Of a stretch of 64,000 nt of DNA, positions 63,095-64,000 are shown piece after piece. Made by a program: the position numbers and the translations under genes. Under the pieces are notes generated by a model, which saw only the letters and a list, made by a program, of their open reading frames with translations, did no database searches and was not told the DNA's origin. Origin of the DNA: Enterobacteriaceae bacterium (GTDB lineage Bacteria; Pseudomonadota; Gammaproteobacteria; Enterobacterales; Enterobacteriaceae). Location of the stretch: contig CABIZV010000002.1 in NCBI GenBank assembly GCA_902363335.1, forward strand, positions 124,001-188,000. Reading direction: 5' to 3'. Within the stretch, counting starts at the first letter, position 1, and each line of letters starts with the position of its first letter.

Positions 63095-64000
63095 TTAATG
63101 CGTGATATTGGCGGCGAGTTTTTTTCCCACCAGATACCCAAAGGTCATGGCAGGGCCAAGCGTAATGCCGCCGCTGGGGTAGTACCCTTGCATTACGCTC
63201 GACATATCGTTTCCCACGGCAAACAGCCCGTGAATAGGGTGGTTTTGCGCGTTCAGCACCCGCGCCTGTTCATCGGTTTTCAGGCCGCTGAACGAGCCAA
63301 GGGAGCCAGGAAGGATCCGCACCGCGTAGAAGGGCGCTTTCTCCAGTGCTCCCAGCGTTGGGCTGGGCTGGTGGCGGGCATCGCCCTGTGCGCAGTTGTA
63401 GGCTGAATTGCCGCGCTGGAAATCGTCATCATGCCCGCGACGAGCGAAGTCGTTGAAGCGAGTAACGGTGTCGCACAACGCTGCGCATTCAATACCGCAT
63501 TTTTCCGCCAGCGCCTCCAGCGTGCTGGCGCTTTGCAGATAACCTGTGCGCAGCCAAGCTTCAACCGGAAATGGCGTTGGTCGCGCATGCCCCAGCCCGT
63601 ACCGGTGCAGCGCGCGACTGTCGGCGATAAGCCAGGCGTGGGGCTTTTCACCTTCAGGCGTGGCATGAAGAAGCGCGGCGATAAAGTCGTGGTAGGAATC
63701 AGCCTCGTTGACGAAGCGCTTGCCATCGGGACGGACGGCCAGAAAGCCGGGTTTTGCCCGCTCGACCAGATGAGGAAACGCCAGCTGTAAGCCACTGGCT
63801 AATGACACTCGCGACACGGGCGCCCAGGCCATTGGGTTTTTCAGCGAGGTATCAAACTGCCCGCCAACCGACTCGCCCAGACGGATGCCATCACCCTGAT
63901 TACCCGGTGGTGCGGCGGAGAAGTGGCCAAAACCCTGACTGGCGTGGGGCACCTGTTCCGCCAGCCGCTGCTTATCGTGCGGGAATCCCCCGGTTGCCAG
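63095..64000 (-). CDS. FAD-dependent oxidoreductase, 5' part beyond window
   Basis: C-terminal ~301 residues; the frame stays open through the right edge. Fumarate reductase/3-ketosteroid-dehydrogenase-type FAD_binding_2 family: LATGGFPHDKQRL, GDGIRLGESVGG near the flavin, and the C-terminal GLFAVGNDMSSVMQGYYPSGGITLGPAMTFG that closes over FAD. Upstream gene of the operon in this window, 74 bases before the isomerase. Substrate unknown. Confidence 0.86.
   Translation of the reverse strand: MATGGFPHDKQRLAEQVPHASQGFGHFSAAPPGNQGDGIRLGESVGGQFDTSLKNPMAWAPVSRVSLASGLQLAFPHLVERAKPGFLAVRPDGKRFVNEADSYHDFIAALLHATPEGEKPHAWLIADSRALHRYGLGHARPTPFPVEAWLRTGYLQSASTLEALAEKCGIECAALCDTVTRFNDFARRGHDDDFQRGNSAYNCAQGDARHQPSPTLGALEKAPFYAVRILPGSLGSFSGLKTDEQARVLNAQNHPIHGLFAVGNDMSSVMQGYYPSGGITLGPAMTFGYLVGKKLAANITH

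Overview
The window is chromosomal DNA of a member of the Enterobacteriaceae (Enterobacter/Kosakonia/Citrobacter/Klebsiella neighbourhood; I do not assign a species). Gene order and protein lengths follow the E. coli proC-cyo region closely: aroL-aroM-ppnP / rdgC / mak / sbcDC / phoBR / brnQ / proY / malZ / acpH / queA-tgt-yajC-secDF / yajD / tsx / yajI / nrdR-ribD-ribH-nusB-thiL-pgpA / yajO-dxs-ispA-xseB / thiI / yajL-panE / yajQ / yajR. No rRNA, tRNA, CRISPR array, prophage or intact insertion sequence was seen. Functional names rest on recognising protein families and synteny by reading; no database search was run.

Accessory DNA sits at the joints of this conserved backbone. (1) Between mak and sbcC (araJ in E. 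coli) lies a four-gene chaperone-usher operon: pilin, chaperone, usher, two-domain tip adhesin (4479-9435). (2) Between proY and malZ is a chromosomal ccdAB toxin-antitoxin pair (19387-19934). (3) Between malZ and acpH lie a LysR regulator with a divergent isochorismatase-like / monooxygenase-like / amidohydrolase operon, a FidL-like/CadC-like membrane regulator pair, a LuxR-type regulator, the complete ecpABCDE common-pilus operon, and a typical 2-Cys peroxiredoxin gene (tsaA). (4) Between yajD and tsx is an Ldr-type type I toxin with a probable Rdl antisense RNA. (5) A lipoprotein of unknown function lies between thiI and yajL. (6) At the right edge, where E. coli has cyo, a minus-strand operon for uptake and oxidation of an unknown compound begins (FAD oxidoreductase, TIM-barrel isomerase, MFS transporter, Gfo/Idh/MocA dehydrogenase).

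Regulatory sequence can be read at several places: a TyrR box before aroL, a Pho box before phoB, a near-complete OxyR site abutting the -35 of tsaA, probable MalT boxes before malZ, an operator-like repeat before ccdAB and palindromes in the ecp regulatory region. Both fimbrial operons have a strong intercistronic hairpin directly after the major pilin gene. Repeats include a perfect 33-bp-arm REP pair after pgpA and a 146-bp MITE-like foldback between panE and yajQ.

The most noteworthy items are the OxyR site of tsaA, the ecp operon whose adjacent regulator does not look like EcpR, the CcdB toxin lacking the C-terminal tryptophan of the F-plasmid toxin, the Ldr locus at an unusual position, the 146-bp foldback element and the incomplete catabolic operon at the right edge. 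I did not find a clearly new multi-gene system.
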